Below are positions 25,309 to 34,152 of a DNA stretch of 64,000 nt, one piece after another. The translations under genes were made by a program, and so were the position numbers. The notes beneath the pieces were generated by a model, which worked only from the letters and a program-made list of their open reading frames with translations, did no database searches and was not told the DNA's origin. Numbering within the stretch: the stretch's first letter is position 1; the number at the start of each line of letters is the position of its first letter. Source of the DNA: Acetivibrio ethanolgignens (GTDB taxonomy: Bacteria; Bacillota; Clostridia; Lachnospirales; Lachnospiraceae). The stretch spans positions 1 through 64,000 of the forward strand of contig NZ_LNAM01000175.1 in NCBI RefSeq assembly GCF_001461035.1, read 5' to 3'.

Positions 25309-26177
25309 CCCTCCACATCCTTTCCAAATCGTTCTTCTGCAATAAACAAAGCACCAATAATCAATACCATAACCGCTGCCATAATAATAGCTGCTGCCGA
25401 CAGCTTCTGGTAATCCAGCGACTGGAAGGTATTGTTCATAAAATTCTGTAAAAGATACAGACTATCATATGGATAATCTCCTGTCATAAGATAGGTTTCC
25501 CTAAATACTTTAAAGGAATTAATCAGTGATAAAATCGTCACAAACAAAATGGTCGGTGACAGATAGCGAAGCTTAATATGTACAAAAATAGTCCATGGAT
25601 TCGAGGTCTCCAGCCGGGCTACCTCAACAAGCTCCTTTGAAATATTGGCAATCCCTGCCATAAATAAAATCATATTGTATCCCAGGTTTTTCCATAAAAA
25701 CAAAAGGCCAACAACCACCTGGCTGTACTCCGACTTGAGCCAGTCAATTTTATCAATACCCAGGTTAGCCAGCACTCCGTTCACTGCTCCATTATAGTGA
25801 AACAGAACCTGCCAGATAAGCACAACGGATGCCACCGGCACCATCATCGGGCTTAAAAAGAAGGTGCGGAACTGACTTTTGTATGGAATCTTTTCATCCA
25901 GTAAAAGTGCCAGTCCCAGGGATAAAATCACTGCTAATGGTACAGTTATCAGCGAAAAGGTCGCTGTATTTTTTGCCGCTTTTAAAAAGGCCTGGTTATT
26001 CAGAATATTAATAAAATTCTGTAAAAATACAAATTCCCGGTTAATCGGATTGTCTACAAGGGAATAATATATAATAACGCAAAAAGGAATCACAAAAAAC
26101 ACCATAACTCCGATAACGCTTGGTCCCAGATAGGCAGCGGAAATCATTTTTTTCTTTGTTTTTTCTGTCATATTCAT
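25305..26177 (-). CDS. Sugar ABC transporter permease (MalF-like)
   Basis: 290 residues, six membrane helices, with the EAA-type loop VEVARLETSNPWTIFVHIKL. It is the first gene of the hybrid operon. The frame starts with GTG at 26183, but GGGAGG is 8 bases before the ATG at 26177, which is preferred. It forms a heterodimeric channel with the downstream permease. Confidence 0.92.
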   Translation of the reverse strand: MNMTEKTKKKMISAAYLGPSVIGVMVFFVIPFCVIIYYSLVDNPINREFVFLQNFINILNNQAFLKAAKNTATFSLITVPLAVILSLGLALLLDEKIPYKSQFRTFFLSPMMVPVASVVLIWQVLFHYNGAVNGVLANLGIDKIDWLKSEYSQVVVGLLFLWKNLGYNMILFMAGIANISKELVEVARLETSNPWTIFVHIKLRYLSPTILFVTILSLINSFKVFRETYLMTGDYPYDSLYLLQNFMNNTFQSLDYQKLSAAAIIMAAVMVLIIGALFIAEERFGKDVEG

Positions 26178-26271
26178 AAGCACATCCTCCCGCTCATCCT
26201 ATTCTAAGGAATTTCCAAGACAGTTACAATATATTTCCTCTTAACATTTCTTACGATTTCCTTAAACTTCT

Positions 26272-26961
26272 CTATTCTTGGTAAATAATCTGTCGAAGCT
26301 CCTCGTAATTTGCGACCTCAAAGTCTGGTTTTTCCGCTGTATCATTTTCCTTATGTTTCGGATTGTACCAGCAGGTAGGAAGCCCTGCTCCTATGCCTCC
26401 CAGAATATCAGAATTTAAGGAATCTCCAATCATCAGAATCCTGCTTTTATCCTGCTCAGCCACCTGTTTTAATACAGCTTCAAAATACTCTCTGTCCGGC
26501 TTCTGAAAGCCAATATCTTCCGATACAAAAACTCCCCTCAGGTAAGGAAGCAGCCCGGAATCCTCAAATCTTCCCTTCTGGGTAGATGCCACGCCATTTG
26601 TGAGAATGTAAAGCTCAAAATCTTTGGAAAGCTCCCTGCAAAGCTTGATGGCCCCCGGAATCGTACAGCCATTGACTGTTAAAAAGTACTGATAATCTCT
26701 TTCAAAGGTATCACTCACCCCTTCTATGGAAAGCTCTGAAAAAAGTCTTCTGAAGCGGGTTGCCAAAATCTGTGGCTTTGTAATCTCACCACGCTCAAAG
26801 AATGACCAAAGCTCCTGGTTAATATGACTATACTGTTTTCTGATTTCTTCATTAAAGATAAGCCCATGCTTCTGAAAGGAGCTTTCCAATGCACTTCTTT
26901 CACATTCCTGAAAATCCAGCAGAGTATCATCAGCATCAAAAAATAATGTTGTATATTTCAT
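26272..26961 (-). CDS. YjjG-family HAD hydrolase (pyrimidine 5'-nucleotidase-like)
   Basis: 229 residues. HAD motif I is FFDADDTLLDF, motif II YILTNGV, and motif IV is in ILMIGDSLNSDILGG. The DADDTL form is typical of the YjjG noncanonical pyrimidine nucleotidase group, which removes damaged nucleotides. The frame runs to 27003, but ATGAGGAAGCTT-ATG sets the start at 26961. It stands alone, between the transporter operon and glmS. Confidence 0.87.
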   Translation of the reverse strand: MKYTTLFFDADDTLLDFQECERSALESSFQKHGLIFNEEIRKQYSHINQELWSFFERGEITKPQILATRFRRLFSELSIEGVSDTFERDYQYFLTVNGCTIPGAIKLCRELSKDFELYILTNGVASTQKGRFEDSGLLPYLRGVFVSEDIGFQKPDREYFEAVLKQVAEQDKSRILMIGDSLNSDILGGIGAGLPTCWYNPKHKENDTAEKPDFEVANYEELRQIIYQE

Positions 26962-27007
26962 AAGCTTCCTCATTTCTATTTTTTTCTTAAAAAAGGATAC
27001 CACAAAT

Positions 27008-27036
27008 TTGACTTTTTGTAAAATTAATGGTATCTT
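27008..27036 (+). promoter_or_regulatory. Promoter of the glmS ribozyme transcript
   Basis: TTGACT (27008-27013), a 17-bp spacer and TATCTT (27031-27036). Transcription from about 27043 covers the whole ribozyme. An AAAGGAGGTG just downstream has no productive start codon. Confidence 0.55.
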
Positions 27037-27104
27037 TTACATATTGTATAAAAGGAGGTGAAAATAAGGGTCAATCCAGGACCAGCTTTCAGACCGAAAT
27101 GTCT

Positions 27105-27265
27105 TTAAACGTTAGCGCCATGTACCTTTCTGGATCGGTTGGTAGGTTGACGAGGTGGAGAGCTTATCGAAAATTCGGCGGATACTCTCCCGCGTACTTT
27201 GAACGTGTCATATACTGTTAAAACAGCAGGCAACTGCAACATAGAGGCAGTATGATCAAAGAATA
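27105..27265 (+). ncRNA. glmS ribozyme (glucosamine-6-phosphate-sensing self-cleaving RNA)
   Basis: The core matches glmS ribozymes: the cleavage site A27114/G27115 is followed by GCGCC, then GGTTGACGAGGTGGAG, TTATCGAAAATTCGGCGGAT and CTCTCCCGC. The 3' pseudoknot/P3-P4 region ends near GCAGTATGATCA at about 27248-27258. Such RNAs cut themselves when GlcN6P binds, exposing the mRNA to decay and lowering GlmS. It lies 27 bp before the glmS ATG, in the expected orientation. Confidence 0.95.
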
Positions 27266-27291
27266 TCGTTTAAAGGAGACAAGTAAATATT

Positions 27292-29109
27292 ATGTGTGGA
27301 ATTATTGGATTTTGTGGCGTATTAGACGCAAAGGAAGTATTATGCGAAGGACTTCATGAGCTGGAATACCGGGGCTACGACAGTGCCGGCATTGCATTTT
27401 TCACTGAAAAAGGAATTAAGACCATTAAAACCCAGGGCAAGGTAGCCTGTCTGGATGAAAAAGTCGCTCTTTCCAGTGATGAAGCCAGCTGTGGCATTGG
27501 TCACACCCGCTGGGCTACCCATGGTGGTGTATCTGATGCCAACTCTCATCCCCATACCTTCGGAAAAGTAACTCTGATTCACAATGGTATCATTGAGAAC
27601 TATCAGAGCCTTGCAAAAGTTCTGGAACAGCAGGGGAAATATCCCGTTTCACAAACTGATACAGAAATTGCTGCTATGGTCATCGATGACTGCTATAACG
27701 AAGATCCATTGGAAGCCATTCGTAGGGCCTGTGAACGGCTGGAGGGAGCCTACGGCTTCTGTATCATGTTTGCAGATATTCCAGGAAAAATTTTTGCTAT
27801 CCGTAACGGAAGTCCTCTGGTAGCAGCCCACGCAAAGGATGGCTCTGTTATCGCTTCCGATATGGTAGCTCTGATTAAATACAGTAAAGACTATTTTGTA
27901 CTTCCAGAGCACTGCATTGCTGTTCTTACAAAGGATTCTATCAGTGTTACAGATTCTCTGGGGCATCCGGTTGTACCGGATATGCTTCATGTCAACTGGG
28001 ATGTTGCTGCTGCCAGAAAGGGTGGCTATGACTATTTCATGCTGAAGGAAATCCATGAACAGCCGGATGCTCTTCGGAATACGATTATGCCAAGAGTCAA
28101 AAACGGCCTTCCTTCCTTTGAGGAGGACGGCATACCAGACAACCTGTTTACCGGGCTTGATCGTATTATTATTACTGCCTGCGGTACCGCTATGCATGCA
28201 GGTCTTATTGGGAAGAATATGCTTGAAAAGCTTACACGCCTGCCGGTATCGGTAGAAATAGCTTCTGAGTTCCGCTATTCAGACCCAATTTTAACACCAG
28301 CCACCCTTGTTATTACGATTTCCCAGTCCGGTGAGACAGCAGATACCCTGGCTGCTCTCCGTCTGGCAAAGGAGGCTGGTGCCAGAACCCTTTCCATCGT
28401 CAATGTCAAGGGTTCCTCTATCGCAAGAGAAAGTGACTATGTATTATATACCCATGCTGGACCAGAAATCGCTGTAGCCAGCACCAAGGCCTATACGGTA
28501 CAGCTGGCAGCTATTTATCTGACAGCCTTCCGCCTGGCTATGATTAAAAATTTGTTATCTGAGAACGAAGTACGGCATTATACCAGACTTTTAGAGGATA
28601 CGATTTCCCAGGTAGAGGCTGTTCTCTCCTATGATACCCAGATAGAGCCTATTTCCCACCGTCTTAAGGATTGCCAGGACTTATTTTTCATTGGAAGAGG
28701 TCTTGATTATTCTCTTTCCTGTGAAGGCTCTATCAAGCTTAAGGAGGTAAGCTATATCCACTCTGAAGCCTATGCTGCCGGAGAATTAAAGCATGGAACC
28801 ATCTCCCTGATTACAGACAACGTGCCTGTAATTGCCCTGGCTACCCAGCCAACGGTTTATGCTAAAATGATTTCCAATGTCCGTGAAGTTCGCTCCCGGG
28901 GAGCTATGGTCATCCTAATTACCAATTCCGGTATTTTGGTAGACCCATCCCTGTGTGACCACCATATTCTCCTGCCGGAGATGGATTCTGACTTTACCCC
29001 ATTTGCTGCTGCTGTTATTTTACAGTATATCGCTTATTACACAGCTGTCAGCCGTGGACTTAATGTAGACCAGCCACGCAATCTTGCAAAATCAGTTACT
29101 GTAGAATAA
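27292..29109 (+). CDS. glmS: Glutamine-fructose-6-phosphate aminotransferase (isomerizing)
   Basis: 605 residues. It makes glucosamine-6-phosphate from fructose-6-phosphate and glutamine, the entry to peptidoglycan amino sugars. The N-terminal class II glutaminase begins MCGIIGF, with nucleophile Cys2, and has the HTRWATHG motif. Two SIS domains follow (ITACGTAMHAGLIGKNM, ISQSGETADTL, FFIGRGLDYSLSCEGSIKLKE), ending in LAKSVTVE. AAAGGAG precedes the ATG. It is controlled by the ribozyme directly upstream. Confidence 0.97.
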   Translation: MCGIIGFCGVLDAKEVLCEGLHELEYRGYDSAGIAFFTEKGIKTIKTQGKVACLDEKVALSSDEASCGIGHTRWATHGGVSDANSHPHTFGKVTLIHNGIIENYQSLAKVLEQQGKYPVSQTDTEIAAMVIDDCYNEDPLEAIRRACERLEGAYGFCIMFADIPGKIFAIRNGSPLVAAHAKDGSVIASDMVALIKYSKDYFVLPEHCIAVLTKDSISVTDSLGHPVVPDMLHVNWDVAAARKGGYDYFMLKEIHEQPDALRNTIMPRVKNGLPSFEEDGIPDNLFTGLDRIIITACGTAMHAGLIGKNMLEKLTRLPVSVEIASEFRYSDPILTPATLVITISQSGETADTLAALRLAKEAGARTLSIVNVKGSSIARESDYVLYTHAGPEIAVASTKAYTVQLAAIYLTAFRLAMIKNLLSENEVRHYTRLLEDTISQVEAVLSYDTQIEPISHRLKDCQDLFFIGRGLDYSLSCEGSIKLKEVSYIHSEAYAAGELKHGTISLITDNVPVIALATQPTVYAKMISNVREVRSRGAMVILITNSGILVDPSLCDHHILLPEMDSDFTPFAAAVILQYIAYYTAVSRGLNVDQPRNLAKSVTVE

Positions 29110-29127
29110 ATACGAAATGAGGTTGCT

Positions 29128-29988
29128 ATGATTAAAAATCTGTACCAAAAGAAAAAACCTGTTATATCTTTAGAAGTCTTTCCTCCAAAGGAGGATACGG
29201 ATATTTCTCTAATTTATAATACTCTAGATAAAATGAAAGAGCTTAGCCCTGATTTTATCAGTGTTACCTATGGCGCTAATGGCAGTAGCCGCCATCGTAC
29301 CGTAGAAATTGCTGCCTATATTCAGAATACCTTAGGCTGTGAGGCTTTGGCTCATTTGACCTGTGCTGCTTTAGATGAAGCGGTACTCCTTGATTATCTT
29401 AGCCAGCTAAAGGAGGCCAATGTGAAGAATGTATTAGCCCTTCGCGGAGATATGCCAAAGGATATGACACGGGCAGAATTCGAAGGCAGGCATTTTCGCT
29501 ATGCAAAGAATCTGATTAATGCTATTCCTAAGCATCCTCTTGGTTCTATCGGTGCCGCCTGTTACCCTGAGATTCATCCGGAATCCCTAGACCAGGCAGA
29601 TGATATTGCCCATTTAAAGGAAAAGGTAGACGCAGGTGCAGACTTTTTAATCACACAGCTATTTTTTGATAACTTTATCTTTTATGATTTTATGGAGCAG
29701 CTGGAAAGAGCCGGTATCAAGGTTCCCGTTTCGGCAGGTATCATGCCAATTACCTCCATTTCTCAGATACAGAGGATTGTAAGACTTTCCGGCTCACAGG
29801 TTCCCTCCTCACTGGCTCATATCCTCGCCAAATATCAGGATAATCCAGAGGATGTTAAAAAGGCCGGACTGGAATTTGCTTCTATTCAGATTGATGGACT
29901 GATACAAAATAATGCTGCCGGCATTCACCTCTATACAATGAATAAATTTGAAACTGCCGATATGGTTTTCAGGCATATCCGGCCTTAA
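29128..29988 (+). CDS. metF: Methylenetetrahydrofolate reductase
   Basis: 286 residues. It reduces 5,10-methylene-THF to 5-methyl-THF for methionine synthesis or the methyl branch. The TIM-barrel begins with ISLEVFPPKED; SVTYGANGSSR, LAHLTC and ALRGDMPKD are folate/FAD-site segments, and FLITQLFFDN follows. It lies 18 bp after glmS and may read through from it. GAGG is close to the ATG. Confidence 0.93.
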   Translation: MIKNLYQKKKPVISLEVFPPKEDTDISLIYNTLDKMKELSPDFISVTYGANGSSRHRTVEIAAYIQNTLGCEALAHLTCAALDEAVLLDYLSQLKEANVKNVLALRGDMPKDMTRAEFEGRHFRYAKNLINAIPKHPLGSIGAACYPEIHPESLDQADDIAHLKEKVDAGADFLITQLFFDNFIFYDFMEQLERAGIKVPVSAGIMPITSISQIQRIVRLSGSQVPSSLAHILAKYQDNPEDVKKAGLEFASIQIDGLIQNNAAGIHLYTMNKFETADMVFRHIRP

Positions 29989-29995
29989 AATGCAG

Positions 29996-30032
29996 GAAGT
30001 GCATGGAAGCTTACCTTTGCTCCATGCACTTC
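29996..30032 (+). terminator. Hairpin after metF
   Basis: GAAGTGCATGGA and TCCATGCACTTC form a perfect 12-bp stem with a 13-base loop. The tail is TTAACCCC, so termination may be weak. Confidence 0.5.
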
Positions 30033-30174
30033 TTAACCCCTTTACGGTAGCTGCAAAATTTTCCGCCTTCTGCCAGTTCTCCATCTCAATACAGGTGACC
30101 AGCTTTTCCAGAGCATTTACCATTTCCTTCTGGTTTTCTGTGCTTCCAAAGCGGTATACCTCATCATATTTCAC
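30011..30174 (-). pseudogene. Probable remnant of a short gene after metF
   Basis: The minus frame from a GTG at 30174 reads as plausible protein for about 47 residues (KYDEVYRFGSTENQKEMV, then an amphipathic stretch ending at KGL). It then runs into the metF terminator hairpin. Shifting frame there gives GVKKCMEQR and a stop at 30011. No good ribosome site is present, so it looks like the start of a decayed gene. I do not recognise the family. Confidence 0.25.
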
Positions 30175-30229
30175 TTTTCATGTTCAATCAATTCCTTTTA
30201 CACATTTTATGATTTTTATTTTATAACCC

Positions 30230-30258
30230 TTGCTTTTTGTGATATTGTATTATATAAT
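30230..30258 (+). promoter_or_regulatory. SigA-type promoter of the XRE regulator
   Basis: TTGCTT (30230-30235), a 17-bp spacer and a perfect TATAAT (30253-30258), giving a leader of about 45 nt. Confidence 0.65.
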
Positions 30259-30311
30259 CAAAACATATTATGAAAAATTATGGCCAATACCAGAGGAAAG
30301 GGAGAAGGAAA

Positions 30312-30662
30312 ATGACTTTTAATGTGCGTTTAAAACAACTGCGTCAAAAGCATAAGCTAACCCAGAGTGAGCTTGCTGATTTACTTGGTTTAAAGCCTAC
30401 AGCAATTTCCAATTATGAGTCCAAGAGAAATGAGCCTTCTTTTGAAAAGCTTATTGCCCTGTCAAAATATTTTGATGTTTCCTGTGATTATTTACTAGGC
30501 ATTTCTGATGCTTATCTGCCTATCGGTGGTGAAGTGTTGGATAAGGACATTGTAGAATTTTTTAATCTATATCAGCAGTTAAATGCCGAAAGTGCCAAAG
30601 AACTTCGTAATTATGCAAAGTACGTTCTTTTCCACCAGGAACATCCTGAAAATTTTGATTAA
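30312..30662 (+). CDS. XRE-family HTH transcriptional regulator
   Basis: 116 residues. The N-terminal Cro/CI helix-turn-helix spans about 6-62 (RLKQLRQKHKLTQSELADLL, AISNYESKRNEPSFEKL). A short acidic/aromatic C-terminal tail follows and has no recognised sensor. The start is set at the ATG at 30312 behind GAGAAGG; the open frame begins earlier, at 30270. It is a single-gene unit closed by a strong terminator. Targets are unknown. Confidence 0.85.
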   Translation: MTFNVRLKQLRQKHKLTQSELADLLGLKPTAISNYESKRNEPSFEKLIALSKYFDVSCDYLLGISDAYLPIGGEVLDKDIVEFFNLYQQLNAESAKELRNYAKYVLFHQEHPENFD

Positions 30663-30680
30663 AAAAACATCATTAGTAAT

Positions 30681-30726
30681 AAAAAAGTACCGGAATGGAA
30701 GCATTGCCTCTCCGGTACTTTTTTAT
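30681..30726. terminator. Bidirectional terminator, XRE / SEC-C genes
   Basis: AAAAAAGTACCGGA pairs with TCCGGTACTTTTTT around a 16-base loop, with T runs both ways. Confidence 0.9.
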
Positions 30727-30728
30727 TA

Positions 30729-31232
30729 CTAATTTCTTCCACAACAGAACTTATACTTCTTGCCAGAACCGCATGGACATGGGTCATTACGTCCTACCTT
30801 TTTACCCCTTACGATAGTTCCGGAAGCCTTCTGCTCCTTATAAAGCTCCTTACGGCGTTCCGGTGTCAGAAGATTATCCCACTCCTCTAATCCGTACAGC
30901 CAGTCAGCCTTTGCTTCTACCATGTTATAATACAGCTTCTCCTTATCAAAGTCCAGAGAAACAACCGTATCCTTGTCCATCTCCTCGATTGGATTTGGGG
31001 TCTTTAAGCTGTCATTAATACCATCTAAAAAGCCTACCATAATCTTAAGTTCTGTATTATATTTTGCTGCAAGCTCCTCTACCGTGCCGCTGACTACTGT
31101 CTCAGGATCACTTAAAAGCTGCTCATAAATTCCTTTTTCAACTGCAAAATAATGCTCCCAAAGCCGCTGGCTCTTTTTCTGGTCATTTTGCTGAGAGTAT
31201 GCTTCCTCTCTCCACTCGGTTAATAAACTCAT
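30729..31232 (-). CDS. SEC-C metal-binding motif protein
   Basis: 167 residues. The C-terminus has the zinc-binding SEC-C motif [19 protein letters not shown], like the tail of SecA and many YecA-type proteins. The N-terminal about 140 residues are helical and unassigned. The frame extends to 31319; the ATG at 31232 ([13 protein letters not shown]) behind GAGAGG is a better start. A chaperone or ribosome-related role is possible but unproven. Confidence 0.8.
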   Translation of the reverse strand: MSLLTEWREEAYSQQNDQKKSQRLWEHYFAVEKGIYEQLLSDPETVVSGTVEELAAKYNTELKIMVGFLDGINDSLKTPNPIEEMDKDTVVSLDFDKEKLYYNMVEAKADWLYGLEEWDNLLTPERRKELYKEQKASGTIVRGKKVGRNDPCPCGSGKKYKFCCGRN

Positions 31233-31331
31233 ATTTCTATGCCTCTCTTTCTCATTTGCCGATTTGGCATGCAGCCTACTGCACAATCGAAGTATAGCAA
31301 ACTTTTCCTCCTTTTTCAATCATTTTTATTG

Positions 31332-31603
31332 TGTTTCCGCATTTTTACTCACCAAACTCTTGCCAGAATATCTTTTTATATAATTCTTTTTCAAATAATT
31401 TCCTAATATCCTGTGTATCAACAAAATAAATTCATCGCTTTCACTCGCCAAAACCGGAATTTTAGGAAAATCGTTTCTAAAGATGTTATGATTCCTGTCT
31501 TTTCAACGGTAGGACAACCCAAGGGGCTGTATATCAGCATGAACACAAGCTTCGCAAACTTTTGTGCCGCTCTTACAGGCTTTTGAGTAAAAATGCGGAA
31601 ACA
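31332..31603. mobile_element. MITE with perfect 20-bp terminal inverted repeats
   Basis: The ends TGTTTCCGCATTTTTACTCA (31332-31351) and its exact reverse complement (31584-31603) bound a 272-bp element with no transposase. Internally it matches both arms of the inverted repeat at 10104-10640: very closely the right arm, more loosely the left. Both copies encode a similar passenger peptide (KPVRAAQKFAKLVF...). The flanks are A/T-rich and no clear target duplication is visible. Confidence 0.8.
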
Positions 31604-31650
31604 TAAAAAATTTTCTTTTCTTGTATAAAGGAGAAAAAATCCGTCTATAC

Positions 31651-31742
31651 TATAGCTGTAATTGGAACCCCCTTCCAATTACCAGTATTACTTATCCTCC
31701 CTAAAATGAAAAAAGCTGCCGATTATGGGCAGCTTTTTTCTA
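31651..31742 (+). ncRNA. Candidate small RNA with C-rich loops
   Basis: Downstream of a TATACT box (31646-31651; a poor -35 TTGTAT lies 19 bp upstream) is a perfect hairpin GTAATTGGAA-CCCCC-TTCCAATTAC (31658-31682). Next comes a single-stranded CTTATCCTCCC and then the terminator hairpin at 31708-31742. CCCCC and CCTCCC could pair with Shine-Dalgarno sequences, as in known C-rich-loop sRNAs. No reading frame of note is present. The alternative is that these are merely an operator and the terminator of the convergent gene. Confidence 0.4.
31708..31742. terminator. Bidirectional terminator beside the small membrane-protein gene
   Basis: AAAAAAGCTGCC pairs with GGGCAGCTTTTTT around GATTAT. It serves the minus-strand gene ending at 31768 and possibly the candidate sRNA. 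Confidence 0.85.
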
Positions 31743-31767
31743 TATCTGCAATTTCAATTCCTGCCCT

Positions 31768-31962
31768 TTATTTTTTTAAAATCCGATAGATTAAAAGGAT
31801 GGCATAAATCATAACCGGAATAAATACCGTAGAAAACAAACATGCCATAAATAAGCCCCTACTATACGGAGTAGACAAAAGAGCTGATACAAAGGTAAGG
31901 ATATATAATCCACCTAAAAGAAGAGCCCCTACCAGAGCCAAAATACGCTTTAATTTTTTCAT
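31768..31962 (-). CDS. Small two-helix membrane protein (64 aa)
   Basis: Two hydrophobic segments (about 8-28 and 37-60) flank a short polar loop (STPYSRG), with basic residues at both ends. AAGGAGGGG stands just before the ATG. It lies 17 bp after rarA and is probably co-transcribed with yigZ-rarA. I do not recognise a function. Confidence 0.7.
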   Translation of the reverse strand: MKKLKRILALVGALLLGGLYILTFVSALLSTPYSRGLFMACLFSTVFIPVMIYAILLIYRILKK

Positions 31963-31979
31963 AAAACCCCTCCTTTCTT

Positions 31980-33308
31980 CTATTCTTCTGCTTCCTCTTT
32001 TATCCGACGAAGATGTTCCTTCAATTCCTTTTCATAGCCATTATCAGAAAGCTCATAAAATACCCGGTCCTTTAATTCATCCGGGAGATACTGCTGTTTT
32101 ACATAATGATTTTTATAGTTATGGGCATATTTATAGCCAATCCCATGTCCCAGCTCCTTTGCTCCTCCATAGTGGGCATCCTGAAGATAAGGTGGAATAC
32201 TGCCTGTTTTTTCATTCTTTACTGCCTCCATAGCTGCCGAAATCGCATTAACTGCAGAATTGCTCTTAGGGGCACAGGCTACATAGGTGGCTGCCTGTGC
32301 CAGTATAATCTGGGATTCCGGCATACCTATCCGCTCTACCGCCTGGGCAGCTGCCGCTGCTACTACAATCGCATTTGGGTCTGCATTGGATACATCCTCT
32401 GCCGCACAAATCATAATTCTCCGGGCAATAAAACGTACATCCTCACCGGCATACAGCATCCTTGCCAGATAGTAAACTGCTGCATCCGGATCAGAGCCTC
32501 TCATGCTTTTAATAAAAGCAGATATCGTATCGTAATGGTTATCCCCATCCTTGTCATACTGAATCACCCGCTTCTGGATACACTCTGATGCTACCTCTAA
32601 AGTGATGTGAATCCTTCCATCCTCTGACGGCTCTGTAGTCAGCACACCAAGCTCGATAGCCGTAAGGACCGCCCTGGCATCTCCGTTGGAAATATCCGAT
32701 AAAAATTCCAATGCCTCCTCTTCAAGCACTGCATTATAAACTCCCAATCCCTTTTCCTTATCCGTAACCGCCCGCAAAAGCAAGGTCTTAATATCCTTTT
32801 TATGGAGTCGTTTCAGTTCAAACACTACAGAACGTGAAATCAATGCCCTGTTTACCTCAAAGTAGGGATTCTCTGTTGTAGCTCCAATAAGGATAATCGT
32901 TCCATCCTCTACAAAAGGCAGAAGATAATCCTGTTGTCCTTTATTAAAGCGGTGGATTTCATCGATGAAAAGAATGGTTTTCTTTCCATACATCCCCATC
33001 CGTTCCTTTGCCTGGGCCACTACCTCCTCCATATCCTTCTTTCCGGCAGCCGTTGCGTTAATCTGTGTAAATTCTGCACTTGTCGTATTAGCAATGACCT
33101 TCGCCAAGGTTGTCTTACCTGTTCCCGGAGGCCCATAGAGGATAATGGAGCTTAACTTGTCTGCCTTGATGGCACGGTACAAAAGCTTATCTTTTCCGAT
33201 GATATGCTCCTGCCCTACGACTTCCTCCAAGGTAGATGGCCGAAGTCTGCTAGCAAGAGGTGATTCCTTTTCCATTTTTGTACTTCTCATATATTCAAAT
33301 AAATCCAT
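31980..33308 (-). CDS. rarA: Replication-associated recombination protein A (MgsA/RarA)
   Basis: 442 residues, clamp-loader-like AAA+ ATPase acting at stalled forks. Walker A is GPPGTGKTTLA and Walker B LFIDEIHRFNKGQQ; the sensor region is GATTENPYFEVN. The C-terminal tetramerisation domain (SMRGSDPDAAVYYLARML, YKYAHNYKNHYVKQQYLPD) is complete. It starts 2 bp after yigZ. Confidence 0.95.
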   Translation of the reverse strand: MDLFEYMRSTKMEKESPLASRLRPSTLEEVVGQEHIIGKDKLLYRAIKADKLSSIILYGPPGTGKTTLAKVIANTTSAEFTQINATAAGKKDMEEVVAQAKERMGMYGKKTILFIDEIHRFNKGQQDYLLPFVEDGTIILIGATTENPYFEVNRALISRSVVFELKRLHKKDIKTLLLRAVTDKEKGLGVYNAVLEEEALEFLSDISNGDARAVLTAIELGVLTTEPSEDGRIHITLEVASECIQKRVIQYDKDGDNHYDTISAFIKSMRGSDPDAAVYYLARMLYAGEDVRFIARRIMICAAEDVSNADPNAIVVAAAAAQAVERIGMPESQIILAQAATYVACAPKSNSAVNAISAAMEAVKNEKTGSIPPYLQDAHYGGAKELGHGIGYKYAHNYKNHYVKQQYLPDELKDRVFYELSDNGYEKELKEHLRRIKEEAEE

Positions 33309-33310
33309 GG

Positions 33311-33982
33311 CTATCCCTGTTCCTTTGCTATCCTTTCAAATACAATAGATTCCCCATCAAGATTACCAAAATACACTTGGGCAGTTTCGTTAATCTCTGC
33401 CCTTCCATTGGTTGCCTCTGTTACCTTTTTTACAAAGCCTGTGCACAAATCCTCGGGAACTAAAAGCTTCATCTTCACTGCCTCTGTATATTCTGTATCT
33501 TCTATGGTGAGGCCCATTTGGGCTGCCAGGTACTGGAGCTTCCCAATTCCATTATAATCAGTCAGCACCTCATAAGCACTCCCTGGTTCTTTTACTACAA
33601 TCCTGCTATCTTCAAGGCCCAAAAGCGTTGTGTGGGAATAAGCCCGTACCAGACCACCTGTTCCCAGGAGTGTTCCACCAAAATACCTTGTCACTACTAC
33701 GACTACATCATGTACTTCTTCTCCCAAAAGTACATCCAGCATTGGCTTTCCTGCTGTACCACCTGGCTCACCATCATCAGAAAACCGCATAATTTCATTT
33801 TTTCTGCCAATAACATAAGCATAACAGTTATGTCTGGCATCCCAATACTTTTTCCTTTGTGCTTCAATAAATGCAAGAGCTTCCTCTTCTGAAGCCACTG
33901 GTTTTACAGCTGCTATGAACCTGGATTTTTTTTCTACCAGTTCACCGCTGCCGCCCTCATAAACAATTTTATAACTTTCCAC
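33311..33982 (-). CDS. yigZ: YigZ/IMPACT family protein
   Basis: 223 residues. The N-terminal UPF0029 domain has KKSRFIAAVKPV, YWDARHNCYAYVIG, SDDGEPGGTAGKP and VVTRYFGGTLLGTGGLVRAY. A DUF1949 ferredoxin-like C-terminal domain follows. The start is GTG with a weak ribosome site. Bacterial function is uncertain; relatives touch translation control in eukaryotes. Confidence 0.9.
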   Translation of the reverse strand: MESYKIVYEGGSGELVEKKSRFIAAVKPVASEEEALAFIEAQRKKYWDARHNCYAYVIGRKNEIMRFSDDGEPGGTAGKPMLDVLLGEEVHDVVVVVTRYFGGTLLGTGGLVRAYSHTTLLGLEDSRIVVKEPGSAYEVLTDYNGIGKLQYLAAQMGLTIEDTEYTEAVKMKLLVPEDLCTGFVKKVTEATNGRAEINETAQVYFGNLDGESIVFERIAKEQG

Positions 33983-34074
33983 TATGGATTACCTGTCCTT
34001 TTTCTTTTCTTCTTTCATAATCATAGCAGAATTCAAAGAAATGCACAAGCCACAACCGGACTTAGAAAAAATAG

Positions 34075-34106
34075 TTCTTTATTTTAATCCAGATATTTGC
34101 TATAAT
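34075..34106 (+). promoter_or_regulatory. Extended -10 promoter of the class A PBP gene
   Basis: TGCTATAAT gives an extended -10 (TATAAT at 34101-34106). The -35 is poor (TTCTTT with a 20-bp spacer). Confidence 0.5.
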
Positions 34107-34152
34107 AAAATGAATTGTTTTGCCTACTTAGCAAAACTCCAGGAGGTGTAAA

